A stretch of DNA of 64,000 nt from the NCBI GenBank assembly GCA_963662525.1, contig OY759717.1, positions 930,001-994,000 on the forward strand. Reading direction: 5' to 3'. The translations under genes and the position numbers were made by a program. The notes under the pieces were generated by a model that did not search any database, was not told the origin of the DNA, and saw only the letters and a program-made list of their open reading frames with translations. Positions 40,703 through 50,849 of this stretch are shown here, one piece after another. The stretch's first letter is position 1, and the number at the start of each line of letters is the position of its first letter. Origin of the DNA: CAZSDU01 sp963662525. Its GTDB lineage: Bacteria > Bacteroidota > Bacteroidia > Bacteroidales > FEN-979.

Positions 40703-43309
40703 ATGGTTATGCTTAAACGATACTTACCGCTTGTATTTATCTCCCTCTTCGCGGGACTGAGTCTTTCGGGAATTATTTTACCATTGCAGGCCAGAGCGCA
40801 GGCATGCAGCGATGTAACCCTGAATGACTCCAGGAAGTTTTATGAAAACGGAAAGTTTAATGATGTCATCAGATCCCTTGAATCATGTATCGACAGAGGG
40901 TTCAATGAAAAACAAAAAGTGGAAGCTTACCGCTTGTTAGCCATGACCTACATTGCCCTGGATTCTATTGACCTGGCCACCATACATACCGGATTTCTGC
41001 TTCAGATCAATCCAACCTATGAAGCCAACCTCTTCGATCCTCCGGCATTTATTAAAATGGTCAATACCATGAAGCTGGCCGGTGGAACCCAGGTGGTCAC
41101 ATCTGTTTCAAAGAAAGCAGAATCTATTTATGAAGCTCCTGCCACCATCGTTGTTATTACCCGGGAAGACATTAAAAAACGGGGTTATAACGACCTCGTT
41201 GAATTGCTGAAAGATGTTCCCGGCTTTGACCTTACCTTGTTCTATGGTCCTGAATATGCCAATGTTTACCAGCGGGGATTCCGTCAGAACAATACCGAAA
41301 AAACCTTATTGCTGTTTGATGGTATCGAGGAAAATGACTTGTGGACAAACTGGGCATACATCGACAGGCAATATCCCTTGAGCAATATTGAAAGGGTGGA
41401 AATCATTTACGGACCGGCATCCACCATGTATGGTCCCAATGCCTTTGCCGGGGTCATCAACGTGATCATGCAGAATTCTGTGGATGCCATCAAACCCGGA
41501 AGGAGTATTGGTATCAGCGCCAATGCAAATATCGGAACGTATAAAACCGGAACGGTCGATCTCAGCATTTCAGGGAAAAGACGGAATATGTCATTCACGG
41601 TAACCGGGAGACTTTATCATTCCGACGAAATGGACCTTTCCAGTCAGAAATATTTTGATTACAATCCGGATGTCTATAACAGTGTGGATTATAATAAGCT
41701 GCTCGACATTAATTCAGGTGCAAAGCAATACCTCATCGACAACAAGCTTCCTTTCTCCAATCCCTATTACAGCCTTTCAGCCGATTCCAGCCAGCTTACC
41801 CTGACGCCATTAGGTGCCGAAACTGCTAGAAACCTCGATAAATCCGCCTATGATCAGGTTGTAAAAGGACATCTGATCGGGTTTACCAATCCTACAAACA
41901 GCTGGCTTGTCAATGCGAAAGTCAAGATCGGTGGCTTTACAGTCGGATTTCAGACCTGGAGATATAGCCGTGGTGGAACTACACAGTACACAGACACATA
42001 CGTAGCCGGCTCCGACAACGGATTTAACTGGATTCCACAGCTGACTTACTTTTTTGCAAAATATGAAAATCAGATCAGTGAAAAAGTTTTCTTTTCCAAC
42101 CTTACGACCTATCGTATCCATGCCGTGACCGATGAAACAAGCTTTGTTTCCGTTTCCAATTATGCTCGCGGAAATAAAAATCTCACCGACCTTGTTGCCA
42201 ACAAAGCCCCCGACTGGATCACCTTGTATATGTATGAACTTTCAAAACAGCTTCGTACAGAATTCAAGGTCATTTATCGGCCGGTATCAAGATTTGACCT
42301 GGTATCCGGTCTTGAAATAAGGAACAGTACACTTCAGGGAGCTTATTATACCAGCCTTACCCCTACCCCCCAGGATTCCGCGGTAATCCTTCCTTCTCCC
42401 AAAGGCGGGAATGAGTTTAATGTATGGGATCTCGGGGTTTATACACAGGGAACTTTCCAGGCATTCCGAAAATTAAAGATCACCCTGGGACTTCGTTACG
42501 ATTTTAACCGGGTACGCGACAATGATGGCTTCGGTAACGAACTAAGTCCGCGTGTTGCCCTGGTTTATTCTCCCGGAAAATTCACCTTCAAAGCCATCTA
42601 CTCCAGGGGGATCATGAATGTCTCGAACTGGACAAAATACTCCGCGGCAGGAAACCGGATTCCCAATCCCAGCCTGAAAACGGAAAACATGCAGAACTTC
42701 GAGATCAGTGCAGGATTCCGCCTGAACAAGGCATTTCATGCCGACATTACCATTTACCGCGACTACATCTACAATGTGGTCGGAACAGTAAAAGTTGACG
42801 GCAGTTCAGGCAAAGTCCAGAATCAGAATATCGGAAAATTCGAGATCACCGGAATAATGGCAAATGCCGTTTACCAGATCGAATCATTTTCCGCGTATTT
42901 CAATTACACCTTTTGCGATCCCAAACAAACTTATTCAGAAGCTGGTGATGTTGACAACCGGGTGGGAGATATTTCCAGTCACCAGTTTAACCTAGGTGCG
43001 GATAAAGTCTTTTTCAACCAGCTGGATGTGAACCTTCGGCTTAATTTCGTTGGTAACCGTCCTACAGGAGAAGGAACCACGGTTCCGCTAAATACCGATG
43101 TTTTTCCAACCACAGCCATTTTGAACGGCGCCATCAGCTATTCCAATAAAAAGATCGTCCCCGGACTTGCCCTTCAGCTGGTTTGCAATAATATTTTAGA
43201 TACGAAGTATTTTGACCCGGGCACCAAAGCTGCCGACGGCGTCAACAGTCCCACGGCAATCTTACAAAGAGGAAGGCATTTCCTTCTTAAACTATCATAT
43301 GATCTCTAA
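40703..43309 (+). CDS. TonB-dependent outer-membrane receptor
   Basis: 868 residues: signal peptide (about 1-35), a TPR-like N-terminal segment (about 36-115, NDVIRSLESCIDRGFNEKQKVEAYRLLAMTYIAL), a plug domain (ATIVVITREDIKKRGYNDLVELLKDVPGFDL…GFRQNNTEKTLLLFDGIEENDLW…YPLSNIERVEIIYGPASTMYGPNAFAGVINVIM) and a 22-strand barrel ending in FLLKLSYDL. No SusD partner follows, so it is not a glycan-utilisation pair. The TPR-like N-terminal segment in front of the plug is uncommon and could bind a regulator. Neighbours are the nSTAND and formyltransferase genes. Confidence 0.92.
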   Translation: MVMLKRYLPLVFISLFAGLSLSGIILPLQARAQACSDVTLNDSRKFYENGKFNDVIRSLESCIDRGFNEKQKVEAYRLLAMTYIALDSIDLATIHTGFLLQINPTYEANLFDPPAFIKMVNTMKLAGGTQVVTSVSKKAESIYEAPATIVVITREDIKKRGYNDLVELLKDVPGFDLTLFYGPEYANVYQRGFRQNNTEKTLLLFDGIEENDLWTNWAYIDRQYPLSNIERVEIIYGPASTMYGPNAFAGVINVIMQNSVDAIKPGRSIGISANANIGTYKTGTVDLSISGKRRNMSFTVTGRLYHSDEMDLSSQKYFDYNPDVYNSVDYNKLLDINSGAKQYLIDNKLPFSNPYYSLSADSSQLTLTPLGAETARNLDKSAYDQVVKGHLIGFTNPTNSWLVNAKVKIGGFTVGFQTWRYSRGGTTQYTDTYVAGSDNGFNWIPQLTYFFAKYENQISEKVFFSNLTTYRIHAVTDETSFVSVSNYARGNKNLTDLVANKAPDWITLYMYELSKQLRTEFKVIYRPVSRFDLVSGLEIRNSTLQGAYYTSLTPTPQDSAVILPSPKGGNEFNVWDLGVYTQGTFQAFRKLKITLGLRYDFNRVRDNDGFGNELSPRVALVYSPGKFTFKAIYSRGIMNVSNWTKYSAAGNRIPNPSLKTENMQNFEISAGFRLNKAFHADITIYRDYIYNVVGTVKVDGSSGKVQNQNIGKFEITGIMANAVYQIESFSAYFNYTFCDPKQTYSEAGDVDNRVGDISSHQFNLGADKVFFNQLDVNLRLNFVGNRPTGEGTTVPLNTDVFPTTAILNGAISYSNKKIVPGLALQLVCNNILDTKYFDPGTKAADGVNSPTAILQRGRHFLLKLSYDL

Positions 43310-43316
43310 TTGAACT

Positions 43317-44201
43317 ATGGGTATGACTACATACAGAAAAATTATCGACGATGCATCACTCTGGGGAGAATTATACGAACCCCTCAAGCCTAAAACGGAT
43401 CAGGGAAAAGGGTTAAGGGTTGTTTTATTTACCAGTTGTAATTGCGGCAATACCGTAATTAAAAACCTGTCTCTTTTCGAACAAAAGTATCCCAGCTTAT
43501 TGAATTTAGTCGGTGCTGCAACGGATGAACCTGTGGATCCAAAGGCCAGAATATCGCTGAAACAGCGGATTTGGAGCCAATTTACCCCGGAGCAAAGGGT
43601 GAAACTCAAGAATAAAATCATTGAATCCAGCATGGAAGCGGGTATTCCATGTTATACCGGAGCGGTAAAAACGGAGTATTTCCGGAATCTCTATAAAATC
43701 TGGAATCCGGATGTGCTGATCATGTTTTGCTTCGGACAAAAACTGGATTCCTTTCTGTTCCAATTTCCTGCCATGGGCGCCTATAATTTTCATCCTTCCG
43801 ATCTTCCCAAACAAATCGGTGCAGGAACCCAGCCCTTCCAGAATGCCATCAGGAATGGATTAAAAACCTCCCCTATGGTCATCCATCAGGTCACTGAACT
43901 GATCGATATGGGTCCCATCGTCGGGGTTTCCACCCCGATTAACATCTGCCTTGCTGATGGCAGTTATCCGAAAAACCTGATCACCTTGCTTGAAAAAACA
44001 ACCAGCATCGGCGGATGGATGAGCATTCAATTGATTGCTGAGATCAATCAATGCCTGTCAAAAGGGAAACGCACCCCATTAGACTGGATTGACTTCGAAA
44101 AAGAGTTTCCTGACAATATCAAACGATTCCTGATGTCGCCTGCTATCAATGATCCGGATGAGATGTATAAGGTCCCGCTTCATCCTTTACTGTTAAAATG
44201 A
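43317..44201 (+). CDS. Formyltransferase-family protein (not Fmt)
   Basis: 294 residues. The catalytic N-x-H…D triad of the formyl-tetrahydrofolate transferase fold is present: Asn157 and His159 in NFHPSDLPKQIGAG and Asp197 in ELIDMGPIVG. The N-terminal Rossmann part (GLRVVLFTSCNCGNTVIKNL) binds the substrate in relatives. It lacks the C-terminal OB-like domain of methionyl-tRNA formyltransferase, and the sequence is otherwise distant, so a sugar, amino-sugar or other amine is a likelier substrate. It starts 7 bases after the TonB receptor stop and overlaps the transporter start by 4 bases, so the genes form one operon. Confidence 0.75.
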   Translation: MGMTTYRKIIDDASLWGELYEPLKPKTDQGKGLRVVLFTSCNCGNTVIKNLSLFEQKYPSLLNLVGAATDEPVDPKARISLKQRIWSQFTPEQRVKLKNKIIESSMEAGIPCYTGAVKTEYFRNLYKIWNPDVLIMFCFGQKLDSFLFQFPAMGAYNFHPSDLPKQIGAGTQPFQNAIRNGLKTSPMVIHQVTELIDMGPIVGVSTPINICLADGSYPKNLITLLEKTTSIGGWMSIQLIAEINQCLSKGKRTPLDWIDFEKEFPDNIKRFLMSPAINDPDEMYKVPLHPLLLK

Positions 44202-47116
44202 ATGATGCCTTTATGAAAAAGAGAGACTGGCTGACAAAAATATTGAATATCCGTGGTGAGGAATTCAAGCCTGTATTCCTGCTGATGCTTTTTTCATTCT
44301 TTATCGGTCTCTCTCTTTCATTCTATTTTACAGCGTCCAATGCCATTTTCCTGAAGCATTTTCCTCCCAAAATGATTCCCGTTTCCTTCATTGCCTCGGG
44401 GATTATTGTTTGTTTAGCCTGGTGGATTTTTTCCCTTATTGATAAAAAGCTGAGTTTTTTCCATCAGGTCGCCTTAAAATTTCTCTTTGTTTTCACCACA
44501 GTCCTCGCGATTAGCCTGGGAGTATGGGCATTCGACACTCCCTGGCTGGCATTTGTCATGTACACCTGGGTAAGAGTAATGGTATATATTACCCTGGTGA
44601 ATTTCTGGGGCATGGCAGGAAAGCTTTTCAATATCCGCCAGGGAAAAAGGATTTTCGGACTCATCAGCGTAGGTGAAGTTATTTCGATCATTATCGGGTA
44701 TTTCTCTATTCCCCTGATCCTTCAGTTCCTGAAAGCACCTGACTTATTATTCCTGGCTTCCTTTTCTCTTTTCATCTGCCTGATCATGGTATTCCTTATT
44801 TTCAGAACTTTCGGCGACCAGCTCCAGGCGGCTAAAATACCGACAGCTCAATCCAGAACCACGGTTAAATCAGAATGGAACTACCTGAACCTGCTGAAAA
44901 AACCATATTTCCTGTTGATTTCTCTGATGGCTTTGTTGCCCATTTTCGGATATCTATTTATTGATTTCCTTTTCCTGGCCCAGACCAAAAGGGAGTTTGT
45001 GAACAACCCTGAAACCATTGCCAGTTTCTTCGGGATTTTTCTGGGTATAGTCGCCATCGTCGAGCTGATATTCAAACTGTTTTCAGGAAGACTTCTCGAT
45101 AAATATGGGCTGAAACCCAGCCTGGTTTCTTTGCCTTTTATCCTTGCTTTCAGTGTATTGCTGGCAGCGGTTTTCGGCAGCCTGTACGGCCCCACCGGAC
45201 TTTTCTTTGCATTCATCGCCCTGGCCCGGTTATTTGAAAGGTCAGTGAGAGGTGCGGTATATGAACCTGCTTTCCAGTTACTCTACCAGCCTGTTCCCAA
45301 CGAACAACGACTTGCCTTCCAGAATCAGATCGAAGGAATTCCCAAAGCGCTTGGAACTGTCGTTACAGGAGTAGTCATCCTGTTGCTTTCGGCTTTCTCC
45401 GCATTTAACCTGGTGCATTTTAACTATTTCTTCCTGATCATCCTGGGTATTTGGATATGGCTTGCCTTTAAAATGTATGATGAATACAGAAACCTGCTCA
45501 AGGTTAAGATCAGTGAAATCAAACATGCCATCCTGAAACCTGATGAATCGGACATGGCCATCATCAGAAAATCGTTGAACCAGGTGTCACCGGAAAAATT
45601 TCAAAGAATGGTTGAAGTGTTTGAAAAAGTGGCTCCCGCTTCTGTTGACGAGGCCATGGACAAATCTTTCCCCGATACTCCTGATGCCATCCGGCTTAAA
45701 ATACAGGAGAAAAGAGAACAAAGCCAGAAGGAGATCAGGGAAGCAGAAGATTATCCTTTCGAGTTCCTCGTTCATCTGGCTCATTCTGCAGATCCTGAAA
45801 CGCGTGAACAGGCAGCAAGGTTACTGGGATATTCAGGAAGATATAACACCTATAAAATTCTTATCCAATTACTGAAAGATCCGGCGGCCAAAGTTAAAAA
45901 AGCGGCGCTGATCTCATCCGGAAGGATCAGACGATATGAACTCTGGCCTATCCTGATGGAACACCTGACATCTCCTGATTATGGTAATATCGCCTCCATC
46001 GCGGTTAAGATGATCGGGGCCCCGATACTAAATGAACTCGATCATCATTTTGATAAAATCGCCGATCATAAGCTGGCCCAGATACGGATCATCAGAATCT
46101 ATGAATCAGTCGGCGGGGAAAAAGCAGTTAAACTACTGAGAAATAAAATCAGTTACCCTGATATGGATGTCCGGAACCAGGTCATGCTTTCCCTGAGCAA
46201 TCTTGAATACCATGCCTCTATTTCTGAAACGCCTTTTATCCAACAGAACATCGAAGAAACCGCAGAAACAATAGTATGGATCATGGCAGCACTAATGGAT
46301 ATTGGCGGATCACAGGAAACGCTCATCCTCCAGAACGCCTTGCTGCAGGAGATGGAAGAGAAAAAAGAAAACATCTTCCTGCTGCTTTCTTTGCTTTATG
46401 AAGCAAGGACGATCAGTCATATCCGCGAAACCATCGAAAGCCAGGACACCAAGGCCCGGATATATGCCCTGGAGATCTGTGATATGACTTTTTCCGATGA
46501 GATCAAAGATCTCTTCCTTCCCCTTTTTGAGGATATTTCCATCCCGGAACGACTGCACCGTTTCCGTTATCGTTTTCCCCAAACCAGCCTCAACCTTCAC
46601 GAAAGATTATACGAGATCATTAACAAGGATTTTACAAAAATTAACCGTTGGACGAAAGCTTGCGCCATTTACCTTCTCGGTCAACAGGAAATTCAAATGG
46701 AAGATGGCACCAGTACCATGCTGGCAGCCCATATGGTAAACCCGGATCTGCTGATTGCAGAAATTGCCGGATGGATGTTGTATTGCCGGGATAAAAAATA
46801 TTATTATAATACCCTGGCAAGGTTTGAAAAAAAAGAAATTCCTGGCATAAAAATGATTATAAATAAAATAAAAATTCGGGAAAAGAACCCTGGAACCCTG
46901 CTGTATGAAAAAATCCTTGGGTTGAAAGAACAAGCTTTATTTGCACCAGTTCCCGAAGTGAATCTGGTAACCCTGGCCATCAACCTCCGGGATCAGGATC
47001 ATACAAGCATCCCCGATGACGTTTTGTTTGATTTTATGACCGGCGACCTGAATTTGACCGAACGATACCTCAACCTCAGCGTTACTGAACATGTTAAAAA
47101 GAAGGACTATGTATAA
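44198..47116 (+). CDS. NTT/MFS-like twelve-helix transporter with C-terminal HEAT repeats
   Basis: 972 residues. The first ~430 have about twelve hydrophobic helices (FKPVFLLMLFSFFIGLSLSFYFTASNAIFLKHF, VSFIASGIIVCLAWWIF …) resembling the ATP/ADP translocase or MFS type seen in Bacteroidota. Residues about 470-900 are helical repeats of the HEAT type (PETREQAARLLGYSGRYNTYKILIQLLKDPAAKVKKAALISSGRI). The transported compound is unknown. A cytoplasmic HEAT scaffold fused to a transporter suggests regulation by protein contacts. It overlaps the propeller kinase gene by a few bases. Confidence 0.8.
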   Translation: MNDAFMKKRDWLTKILNIRGEEFKPVFLLMLFSFFIGLSLSFYFTASNAIFLKHFPPKMIPVSFIASGIIVCLAWWIFSLIDKKLSFFHQVALKFLFVFTTVLAISLGVWAFDTPWLAFVMYTWVRVMVYITLVNFWGMAGKLFNIRQGKRIFGLISVGEVISIIIGYFSIPLILQFLKAPDLLFLASFSLFICLIMVFLIFRTFGDQLQAAKIPTAQSRTTVKSEWNYLNLLKKPYFLLISLMALLPIFGYLFIDFLFLAQTKREFVNNPETIASFFGIFLGIVAIVELIFKLFSGRLLDKYGLKPSLVSLPFILAFSVLLAAVFGSLYGPTGLFFAFIALARLFERSVRGAVYEPAFQLLYQPVPNEQRLAFQNQIEGIPKALGTVVTGVVILLLSAFSAFNLVHFNYFFLIILGIWIWLAFKMYDEYRNLLKVKISEIKHAILKPDESDMAIIRKSLNQVSPEKFQRMVEVFEKVAPASVDEAMDKSFPDTPDAIRLKIQEKREQSQKEIREAEDYPFEFLVHLAHSADPETREQAARLLGYSGRYNTYKILIQLLKDPAAKVKKAALISSGRIRRYELWPILMEHLTSPDYGNIASIAVKMIGAPILNELDHHFDKIADHKLAQIRIIRIYESVGGEKAVKLLRNKISYPDMDVRNQVMLSLSNLEYHASISETPFIQQNIEETAETIVWIMAALMDIGGSQETLILQNALLQEMEEKKENIFLLLSLLYEARTISHIRETIESQDTKARIYALEICDMTFSDEIKDLFLPLFEDISIPERLHRFRYRFPQTSLNLHERLYEIINKDFTKINRWTKACAIYLLGQQEIQMEDGTSTMLAAHMVNPDLLIAEIAGWMLYCRDKKYYYNTLARFEKKEIPGIKMIINKIKIREKNPGTLLYEKILGLKEQALFAPVPEVNLVTLAINLRDQDHTSIPDDVLFDFMTGDLNLTERYLNLSVTEHVKKKDYV

Positions 47117-50100
47117 ATCTGTTTTATTCTTTCTTTGCTTACTCTGGCTTGTCAACATTAAGGCTCATGCCATTGACCGCCTGGAAAACGGAAATCCCTA
47201 CCTGAAAAATTTCACTGCCCGCGAATATAAAGCCCATGCCCAGAATTTTGCTATTGTAACCGACAAGAAAGGGATCATGTATTTTGGGAATTTCGCCGGA
47301 GTACTCCAGTTTGACGGGATAAACTGGCGGCTTATCACCACCGAAAAAATAACTAAAGTGTCCTCTTTGTCCATCGACAGCAATGGAACCATTTTCGTCG
47401 GGGCCAGGGGCGAGATCGGATACATCTCTATCCTGGCTGATGGTGAAATGGTTTTTCAGTCACTAATATCTCCCGGTTCCAAAATAAATACTCAATTTCA
47501 GGAAGTCAGAAATACTTGTTGCACCCCCCGGGGAACTTATTTTATTACTGCTCATGAGCTTCTTATCTGGAATAACCATAAACTTGATTCATGGCATTCA
47601 GAAACAGAAATTCTGGCAGGTTTTTATCTGAACCACCGGTTTTATCTCCAGATGAAAGAAACCGGATTGGCTGAATTCGAAAATTATAAACTCATCCCGG
47701 TCAAAGGAGGAGAAGCATTATCTGGAGCCATCGAGATAAAATCTATGCTGCCGTATAAGAATGAAGAGATCTTGATAGCCACGGGAACCCAGGGATTGTA
47801 TCTCCTGGCAAATAACAGTGTCTCGGATATCAATACCCGGGCGGATGAACTTTTTCATCAGAAGATCATCACTTCAGCCACCCGGCTTTCCAATGGCAAC
47901 TTTGCCTTTGGAACAACACGGGAAGGCATTATTATCATGTATCCTGACGGAAATATCTGTCAGATCATTGACAAAAATGCCGGATTATCCAACGATTACA
48001 TTCAGTACCTGTTTGCCGATCAGCACAATCACCTTTGGGCTGCGTTGAATAACGGCATCTCCATGATAGAAATACCCTCCCATCTCTCCTATTTTGATGA
48101 ATCTTCCGGATTAACCGCCGGAGTGACCCAAATTGAGCGGGTTCAAGGGAACCTCGTGGTTTCCACTTACCAGGGTCTGTATTTCTATGATGAGAAACTC
48201 GCGGGATTCAAGCCCGCACCAGGTATTATTACTGCCTGTTGGGCCATACTTCCATTTGAAAATGAATTACTGGCTGCCACCACCCAGGGACTTTTCACGG
48301 TCTGGAATCAGCAGCCACGCCTGATCAGTGACGGGTTCTGCCTTTCCATGACTGAATCAGCTGCCGATCCGGCTGCCGTTTATGTTGGACAAACAGATGG
48401 GTTATTCCGCCTGAAAAAAAACGGGATCCGCTGGGAATCTAATAAAATATCAGGCTTATCCGGTGAAATACGCGATCTCCATGAGGATTTAAAAGGAAAC
48501 ATCTGGGGCAATAGTTTATTATCGGGTTTGTTCCGTTATTCTCCATCTTTCAGGAAAACTGACTTCTTCAACCAGTCATCTGGCCTGCCCGAATCCGGTA
48601 GCAACAGCCTAAACTTCATCGATGGCAATGTGATCAATGCCACACGCGACGGGATCTTTATTTTCGATCAACAGGCATCCGTTTTCAAACCCTATAACTT
48701 CCTGGTTCAGGATAGCGCTACAGCCAACCCCTGGTTCACTTCCTTAGTCCAGGATGAGCAACGCAATATATGGACTACTGCAGGAGATGAGACTGAAATC
48801 ACCCTTTATAAAAAAAATCAAAAATCCTGGGAGGCAATACAAATTCCATTTTTACCTATTGAAGAAGTTGTCGTCTGGACAATCTATCCTGAACCGCATG
48901 GATTGATCTGGTTTGGTGGTCCTGATGGACTGATCTGCTATGATCCGGAAATCCCTTTACTCAATCAAACCATTTCGCCTGCCCTGATACGGAAAGTTAC
49001 TGTAAATAACGATTCCCTGATTTTTGCCGGAAATATTCCCCTGGGAAAGGACAGCCTGATCATGAGGAATACAATTCTCCGTTACCAGGATAACAGCATC
49101 CGCTTTGAATTTTCCGTTCCTTATTATACAGCAAGAGGAGATATTGAATTCCAGTACAAACTGGAAGGCTTCGAGGAAACCTGGTCGGGTTGGTCAACCC
49201 AGAGCCACAAGGAATACACCAACTTACCGAAAGGGAATTTCGTCTTTCGTGTGAAAGCCAGGAATGTTTATGGCACCATTAGCGAAGAAGCAACTTTCAA
49301 ACTCAGGATTCTCTCCCCCTGGTATTCAGAATGGTGGGCTTACCTGTTTTATATCATGATGGCCGGAGGTATTGTGTACCTATTTGTTTTGCTGAGAAAC
49401 CGACAGCTCCTGAAAGAAAAAAAAGAACTGGAACAGAAAATCTTACAGCGAACTGCCGAGGTGGTACAGCAAAAAGAAGAAATTGAACAACAGTCGGCAG
49501 AACTGGCCAATAAAAATGACGAACTGGAGAAGATCAATACCCTTGTAAAATCGATCAATTCCGAGATTCATTTTTCAAACCTGCTGCAATCTCTCCTTGA
49601 AAAGACCAAGATGATCAAGTCGGTGGAAAAAGCCACTGCCCTGATCCTCGATAAAGAAACCAATACATTCCGGTTTAAAGCCAGCTTCGGATGGGATATC
49701 CGTCTCCTGGAAACCTTCAAAATGGACCTTGTCAAGGCGGAGAAACGTTACCTGAAAAACACAGAGGAGATATATGAAGACATCTTCCTGAAAAAAGAAT
49801 TCAAATCGTTCTCGGAAGATCCTGACATGCCCGATCTGGAAATTCCCAAATCGATGCTTATCCTGGTCATCAAGGTGGAAAATAAAGTTGAAGCCTTCCT
49901 GATTCTTGAGAACATGACCAGGGAATATGCTTATACCCAGCAGGACCTCAGCTTTATAAGAAATTCAAAAGAACATATCATCTCCGCATTCATCAAAACC
50001 CGTATCCTGGAAGACCTTCAATCCACGCTGGAAAACCTGAAAGCTACCCAGGATCAGCTGGTACAATCGGAAAAGCTGGCTTCCCTGGGACAACTTACAG

Positions 50101-50849
50101 CCGGCATCGCCCATGAGATCCAGAATCCCCTGAACTTTGTGAATAATTTTTCTTCACTCTCCGCTGAACTCGCCGATGAAGTGAAGGAAACCCTGGAGAA
50201 GATCAAAGATTCCATCACCGCCGATCAGTATGCCGATTTCGAGGAACTGATCCGGATGATCAAAGGAAATGTGGAGAAAATCAATGAACACGGGAAACGT
50301 GCTGAAAGCATCGTGAAAGGAATGTTGCAACATTCCCGGGGTCGCTCGGGCGAATTTGAAATGATGGACATGAATACCCTGGTAACCGAATACGTCAATC
50401 TCGCTTACCACGGAATGCGGGCAAAAGACAAGAGCTTCAACACCAGCCTGAAAACCAACCTCGATCCTGCCGTAGGGAAAGCAGCCATCATTCCTCAGGA
50501 CCTCAGCAGGGTGATCCTGAACATCGTGAACAATGCCTGCTACGCGGTGGATGAGAAAGCAAAAAAAGGCATCCCGGGATACAGCCCTGAAGTACTGACC
50601 AGCACCCGTAAGATCGGCGATAAGATCGAGATCCGTATCCGCGACAATGGAACCGGAATCCCCGATCATGTTCGTGAGAAGATATTCAATCCCTTTTTCA
50701 CCACCAAACCCACAGGAAAAGGTACCGGACTGGGACTATCGATGAGTTTCGACATCGTTACCCAGATCCATAAAGGCAAACTGGAAGTCAGGAGCGGTGA
50801 AGGAGAGTTCACTGAATTTATCATTACCATTCCTGAACAACATGCATAA
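47109..50849 (+). CDS. Periplasmic-propeller sensor histidine kinase
   Basis: The ATG at 47109 (MYKSVLFFLCLLWLVNIKAHA) starts a clear signal peptide; the one 18 bases upstream only adds MLKRRT. The 1246-residue protein has about 620 residues of two-component-regulator propeller repeats, a Y_Y_Y domain (YTARGDIEFQYKLEGFEETWSGWSTQSHKEYTNLPKGNFVFRVKARNVYG), one transmembrane helix (about 742-765), a coiled coil, a GAF-like region, HisKA (His about 1001 in GIAHEIQNPLNF) and HATPase. Unlike many Bacteroidota hybrid kinases it lacks a receiver and AraC domain. It is paralogous to the kinase at 36602. Start and stop overlap neighbours by 8 bases. Confidence 0.9.
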   Translation: MYKSVLFFLCLLWLVNIKAHAIDRLENGNPYLKNFTAREYKAHAQNFAIVTDKKGIMYFGNFAGVLQFDGINWRLITTEKITKVSSLSIDSNGTIFVGARGEIGYISILADGEMVFQSLISPGSKINTQFQEVRNTCCTPRGTYFITAHELLIWNNHKLDSWHSETEILAGFYLNHRFYLQMKETGLAEFENYKLIPVKGGEALSGAIEIKSMLPYKNEEILIATGTQGLYLLANNSVSDINTRADELFHQKIITSATRLSNGNFAFGTTREGIIIMYPDGNICQIIDKNAGLSNDYIQYLFADQHNHLWAALNNGISMIEIPSHLSYFDESSGLTAGVTQIERVQGNLVVSTYQGLYFYDEKLAGFKPAPGIITACWAILPFENELLAATTQGLFTVWNQQPRLISDGFCLSMTESAADPAAVYVGQTDGLFRLKKNGIRWESNKISGLSGEIRDLHEDLKGNIWGNSLLSGLFRYSPSFRKTDFFNQSSGLPESGSNSLNFIDGNVINATRDGIFIFDQQASVFKPYNFLVQDSATANPWFTSLVQDEQRNIWTTAGDETEITLYKKNQKSWEAIQIPFLPIEEVVVWTIYPEPHGLIWFGGPDGLICYDPEIPLLNQTISPALIRKVTVNNDSLIFAGNIPLGKDSLIMRNTILRYQDNSIRFEFSVPYYTARGDIEFQYKLEGFEETWSGWSTQSHKEYTNLPKGNFVFRVKARNVYGTISEEATFKLRILSPWYSEWWAYLFYIMMAGGIVYLFVLLRNRQLLKEKKELEQKILQRTAEVVQQKEEIEQQSAELANKNDELEKINTLVKSINSEIHFSNLLQSLLEKTKMIKSVEKATALILDKETNTFRFKASFGWDIRLLETFKMDLVKAEKRYLKNTEEIYEDIFLKKEFKSFSEDPDMPDLEIPKSMLILVIKVENKVEAFLILENMTREYAYTQQDLSFIRNSKEHIISAFIKTRILEDLQSTLENLKATQDQLVQSEKLASLGQLTAGIAHEIQNPLNFVNNFSSLSAELADEVKETLEKIKDSITADQYADFEELIRMIKGNVEKINEHGKRAESIVKGMLQHSRGRSGEFEMMDMNTLVTEYVNLAYHGMRAKDKSFNTSLKTNLDPAVGKAAIIPQDLSRVILNIVNNACYAVDEKAKKGIPGYSPEVLTSTRKIGDKIEIRIRDNGTGIPDHVREKIFNPFFTTKPTGKGTGLGLSMSFDIVTQIHKGKLEVRSGEGEFTEFIITIPEQHA

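Noticed and set aside
50154..50669. 171-residue minus-strand frame within the propeller kinase gene
   Set aside because: Antisense to the HisKA/HATPase region; the coding strand explains the sequence.
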